Origin: Candidatus Woesearchaeota archaeon
GTDB taxonomy: Archaea > Nanobdellota > Nanobdellia > Woesearchaeales > ARS49
DNA length: 14,944 bases
Assembly: GCA_016203265.1 (NCBI GenBank)
Contig: JACQNB010000029.1
Span: forward strand, 1-14,944
Reading direction: 5' to 3'
Made by a program: the position numbers and the translations under genes. Below, piece by piece: positions 12,297 through 14,944 of the stretch (positions are counted from its first letter, which is position 1; every line of letters starts with the position of its first letter). The notes under the pieces are model-generated. The model had not been told where the DNA came from, searched no databases, and was given only the letters and a program-made list of their open reading frames with translations.

Positions 12297-13970
12297 ATGG
12301 ATTTCAAGGAAGCCATCACGCAGGCGCTGAAGAAGGAGACGGGCGTTGACATCATCTTGGAAGTGCCTCCCAGTCCAACACTGGGCGACTTCGCGTTCCC
12401 GTGTTTCCTGTTGGCGAAGACGATGAAGAAAGCCCCGGCAATCATCGCGAATGAGCTTTCCAAATCATTGCGCATCAAGGGCGTTGCATCCATCAAGGCG
12501 AACGGTCCGTATCTCAATTTCTTCGTTGACAAATCCTTGCTTGCGGACAAGGTTTTGCATGACATTCTGAAGGACAAAAACTACGGCTCATCGGGCGAAG
12601 GCAAAGGTCAGCACGTGCTGATCGAGCACACGAGCAACAACCCGAACGCGGACATCCACGTCGGCAGGGCAAGGAACTCCATCATCGCGGATGCCATCGT
12701 GCGCATCTTGAAATTCCGAGGCTTCGCGACGGACGTGCACTATTTCGTGAATGACATCGGCAAGCAGATTGCGATGCTCGTGTTGGCCGCGAAAGGAAAG
12801 AAGCCGACGTATGAACAGCTCCTGCAATTGTATGTCGACTTCAATACCGAACTGAAACAGCACGCCGAGCTCGAACAGGACGTGTTCCAACTGCTCAACA
12901 AGCTCGAAAACGGCGACGCAAAGGTTAAAAAACAGTTCCGTGACATCGTGGACGTGTGCATCGCGGGCCATCGCGCCATTTTGAAAGAAGCCAATATTAC
13001 ATTCGACCATTTTGATTACGAATCAGACTATCTGTTCAACAAAAAGACCGAGCGCGTGCTGCAACAATTGAAAGAGACCAAGAAACTGTTCACGGACGAG
13101 CAGCAGCGCACCGTGCTTGATCTGAAAGGGTTTCCAGAAGTCGAGAGCGCGATGAAGAGCCCGGTGCTCGTCTTGACAAGAAACGACGGCACGTCGCTGT
13201 ATCCGTTGAGAGACATCGCGTATTCGATGGACAAGGCAGTGTGGGCGAAAGGAAGGAACATTTTGATTTTGGGTGAAGACCAAAAACTATACTTCCAACA
13301 AATCTCGGCTGCGTTGTCATTACTCAACGTGAAACCGCCCGAGATCGTGCATTACGCGTTCATCGTGCTCGCCGAAGGCAAGATGTCGACGCGTGCCGGC
13401 AACGTCGTCCTGTTCAGCACGTTCGTGCAGGATGCAATCTCACGCGCCAAGAAAGAGATTCTCGCGCGAACACCAGGCATCAAGGAAAAGAAGCTCGACG
13501 AGCTTGCGAGAATCATCGGGCTTGGGGCCATCAAGTTCAGCGTTGCGAAAGTCTCCGCGGACAAGATGATCACGTTCGACTGGAACCAGGCATTGTCGTT
13601 CGAGGGCGATTCTGCTCCCTACTGTCAGTATGCGCACGCCAGAATCAACTCCATCCTGGAAAAGGCAGACAAGCGCGGAAAAGTCGATGCTTCACTATTG
13701 ACGCACGCTGCCGAATCCATCCTGCTCACGCGGTTGGCGACGTTCCCGGACATCGTCTCGAGCGCGGCAACGCACTTGAGCCCGCACATCATCGTCAATT
13801 ACGCAAAAGAGTTGGCGCAGGACTTCACCGCGTTCTATCACGCGTGTCCGGTGCTGACTGCGGAAGACAAGCATCTGGTTGACGCGCGTTTGGCGTTGTG
13901 CGAGGCCACGAAGCAGGTGCTGCAGACCGCGTTGGGGCTGGTCGGAATCGACGCTCCGGACAGCATGTGA
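12297..13970 (+). CDS. argS: Arginyl-tRNA synthetase
   Basis: The 557-aa class I synthetase charges tRNA-Arg with arginine. The N-terminal Add-1 domain (1-100) includes PPSPTLGDFAFPCF. The HIGH-type motif reads NPNADIHVGRARN, the HVGR form also found in some archaeal ArgRS. The HYFVNDIGKQIA block follows, then ESDYLF, the arginine-site segment DGTSLYPLRDIAYS and the KMSKS-like KMSTRAGN. The DALR anticodon-binding domain begins near the SAPYCQYAHARINSIL helix. Length is typical. The frame is open far upstream (to 12036), but MDFKEAITQAL is the family start and a TATA box lies 25.5 bp before it. A 16-bp palindrome sits between TATA and start, so regulation by a dimeric repressor is likely. Confidence 0.95.
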   Translation: MDFKEAITQALKKETGVDIILEVPPSPTLGDFAFPCFLLAKTMKKAPAIIANELSKSLRIKGVASIKANGPYLNFFVDKSLLADKVLHDILKDKNYGSSGEGKGQHVLIEHTSNNPNADIHVGRARNSIIADAIVRILKFRGFATDVHYFVNDIGKQIAMLVLAAKGKKPTYEQLLQLYVDFNTELKQHAELEQDVFQLLNKLENGDAKVKKQFRDIVDVCIAGHRAILKEANITFDHFDYESDYLFNKKTERVLQQLKETKKLFTDEQQRTVLDLKGFPEVESAMKSPVLVLTRNDGTSLYPLRDIAYSMDKAVWAKGRNILILGEDQKLYFQQISAALSLLNVKPPEIVHYAFIVLAEGKMSTRAGNVVLFSTFVQDAISRAKKEILARTPGIKEKKLDELARIIGLGAIKFSVAKVSADKMITFDWNQALSFEGDSAPYCQYAHARINSILEKADKRGKVDASLLTHAAESILLTRLATFPDIVSSAATHLSPHIIVNYAKELAQDFTAFYHACPVLTAEDKHLVDARLALCEATKQVLQTALGLVGIDAPDSM

Positions 13971-13982
13971 CCGACGACAAGA

Positions 13983-13990
13983 TTTATATA
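13983..13990 (+). promoter_or_regulatory. TATA box for the gene at 14014
   Basis: TTTATATA begins 13 bases after the argS stop and is centred 27.5 bp before ATG 14014, again predicting a leaderless message and separating this gene from argS transcription. Confidence 0.55.
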
Positions 13991-14013
13991 CTACAATAGA
14001 GCTATTCAAGACT

Positions 14014-14370
14014 ATGAGTCATCGGAACTATATCAGCGGCAAAGCGGCAATCGAAGCGCGGCAGTACGAACAGACCTATCATGTGCCTGCAAGCCACGTC
14101 GAGCCTGCAGCGCGGCTGTTTTACGCGGGCAAGCAACCCGTGGCCATTGCGCAGGCATTTCGCAGAACAGCACATCTCGGCGAGATTTGCGATTATCTGC
14201 TGCGCATGCATCGCGGCGTTGGTCGTGATCCCAAACAGATCGCGGCCATCAAGCGTTTTTACGCGATGACGGAACGAGAGCAACAGGCGCTGTGCGCGCG
14301 GGTGCTCGCCTACGAAAAAGCGAGAAGGAATCCTGCGCGCATTGAAAACAGCGGCGCGATGAACTTCTGA
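14014..14370 (+). CDS. Unknown helical protein
   Basis: A 118-aa protein opens MSHRNYISGKAAIEARQYEQ. It is rich in Ala, Arg and Gln and appears wholly alpha-helical. The segment PVAIAQAFRRTAHLGEICDYLLR (about 46-68) has the rhythm of a helix-turn-helix, which would make it a possible small DNA-binding protein, but this is weak evidence. There are no cysteine clusters or membrane segments. A longer in-frame extension inside argS (from 13879) was rejected because the TATA box at 13983 points to ATG 14014. The gene ends seven bases from the stop of the convergent gene at the right edge. Confidence 0.65.
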   Translation: MSHRNYISGKAAIEARQYEQTYHVPASHVEPAARLFYAGKQPVAIAQAFRRTAHLGEICDYLLRMHRGVGRDPKQIAAIKRFYAMTEREQQALCARVLAYEKARRNPARIENSGAMNF

Positions 14371-14377
14371 CAGTCGC

Positions 14378-14941
14378 TTATCCGCGCCCGTACTTTGTGT
14401 CTTGCATTTCCTCGATTGCGCTCTTTTTGTGGTAGCTGCCCGAGCCGTCTTCCTTTTTCTTGTAGCCCATCGCCTCGAAGGGCGAGACTGTTTCCACATT
14501 CGCGCCTAACTTGTACGGCGAAACCCCTTGCTCGTCCGCCTTGAAGACCTGGCCGCAATTGCACGACGCCATGACGACGCCGTTGTGGGAGTGGCTGCCG
14601 TAGGCTTTCTTGTCTTTCTCTTCCGTCGCGTTCGCCTGCTTGTACGAGAATTTTGCCTGTTCCAACGGGTCTTGCGGTTTCTTGGACATCTCTTCGACGT
14701 CTTTGTCCTGCTGTTGCTTGCCTGCCTTGACGACTTCCTTTTCCATGCCGCTCAATGCTTTCTCGTCCGTCGTGCCAAGCATCGTGAGTTTCGCGCCCTG
14801 ATGGTGCTTTTGGTGCTCTTTCCACGCGTCGGACGTCTCGATGACCTTGATCTGGTGGCGCTCCACTTCGCGAATCTCGACCTTGCTCTCGATGTTCGTG
14901 ACCTTTTCTGGCTCATGGACGCGCAAGGTGAGGCGGGGCAT
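14378..14941 (-). CDS. Unknown charged protein with a CxC motif (at right edge)
   Basis: The frame encodes 187 residues from ATG 14941, only three bases from the window edge, so the true start may lie further out. The N-terminal half is Lys/Glu/Gln-rich, probably coiled or disordered (VEIREVERHQIKVIE, then a run of Lys, Asp and Gln near 75-90). The C-terminal part is a small domain with SHSHNGVVMASCNCGQVFKA, whose CxC and two His could bind a metal, followed by a Gly/Ser/Lys tail ending DTKYGRG. I do not recognise a family. No membrane segment or signal peptide is visible. It is convergent to the gene at 14014. Confidence 0.6.
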   Translation of the reverse strand: MPRLTLRVHEPEKVTNIESKVEIREVERHQIKVIETSDAWKEHQKHHQGAKLTMLGTTDEKALSGMEKEVVKAGKQQQDKDVEEMSKKPQDPLEQAKFSYKQANATEEKDKKAYGSHSHNGVVMASCNCGQVFKADEQGVSPYKLGANVETVSPFEAMGYKKKEDGSGSYHKKSAIEEMQDTKYGRG

Positions 14942-14944
14942 AAG

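Noticed and set aside
12636-12674. HVGR instead of HIGH in ArgRS as a damaged active site
   Set aside because: To my knowledge the HVGRARN form occurs in other archaeal ArgRS, and the remaining catalytic motifs are intact.
1-14944. CRISPR array, insertion sequence, tRNA or integrase site
   Set aside because: No regularly spaced direct repeats, transposase motifs, tRNA T-loop/acceptor pattern or flanking target duplications were seen.

Overview
The window comes from an archaeon. It encodes archaeal or archaeal-type SRP54, the gamma subunit of initiation factor aIF2, an archaeal-style arginyl-tRNA synthetase, a diphthamide-type PP-loop ligase and FtsZ. Most genes are preceded by a TATA box centred 25-28 bp upstream of the start codon, which is the signature of leaderless archaeal transcripts. 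Very tight packing, minimal-length proteins and an aIF2 gamma without its zinc knuckle make a small-genome (DPANN-like) archaeon plausible. No rRNA or marker tree is available here, so that placement is inference.

Left part (1-5481). A partial unknown gene is divergent from a three-gene plus-strand group: Dph6-like ATP-PPase, class I glutaminase and a zinc-dependent phospholipase C-like protein. This group meets SRP54 tail to tail with a short overlap. SRP54 is divergent from a metallo-beta-lactamase-fold protein with most metal ligands replaced, and one symmetric TATA box lies between their starts. A GC-rich 239-bp stretch of unclear content follows, then a DUF1385 membrane protein translationally coupled to a 62-aa two-helix membrane protein.

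Middle part (5482-9834). A 22-aa very acidic peptide has the strongest Shine-Dalgarno sequence in the window. Next come a cysteine-cluster (YkgJ-type) protein, FtsZ and an unknown gene coupled to FtsZ. aIF2 gamma lies convergent to that unknown gene. Divergent from aIF2 gamma is a tandem pair of small unknown paralogues.

Right part (9835-14944). On the minus strand are a phosphomannomutase/phosphoglucomutase and, upstream of it, an operon of a 41-aa zinc-ribbon protein plus an unknown 154-aa protein. Next is a divergent pair, an unknown 126-aa gene and argS, again sharing one symmetric TATA box and carrying a 16-bp perfect palindrome. The window ends with two convergent unknown genes.

The recognisable genes serve translation and its modification (aIF2 gamma, ArgRS, diphthamide ligase), protein targeting (SRP54), cell division (FtsZ) and sugar-phosphate metabolism (phosphohexomutase). 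About half of the remaining genes are small proteins I cannot name. I see no tRNA, rRNA, CRISPR array or insertion sequence.
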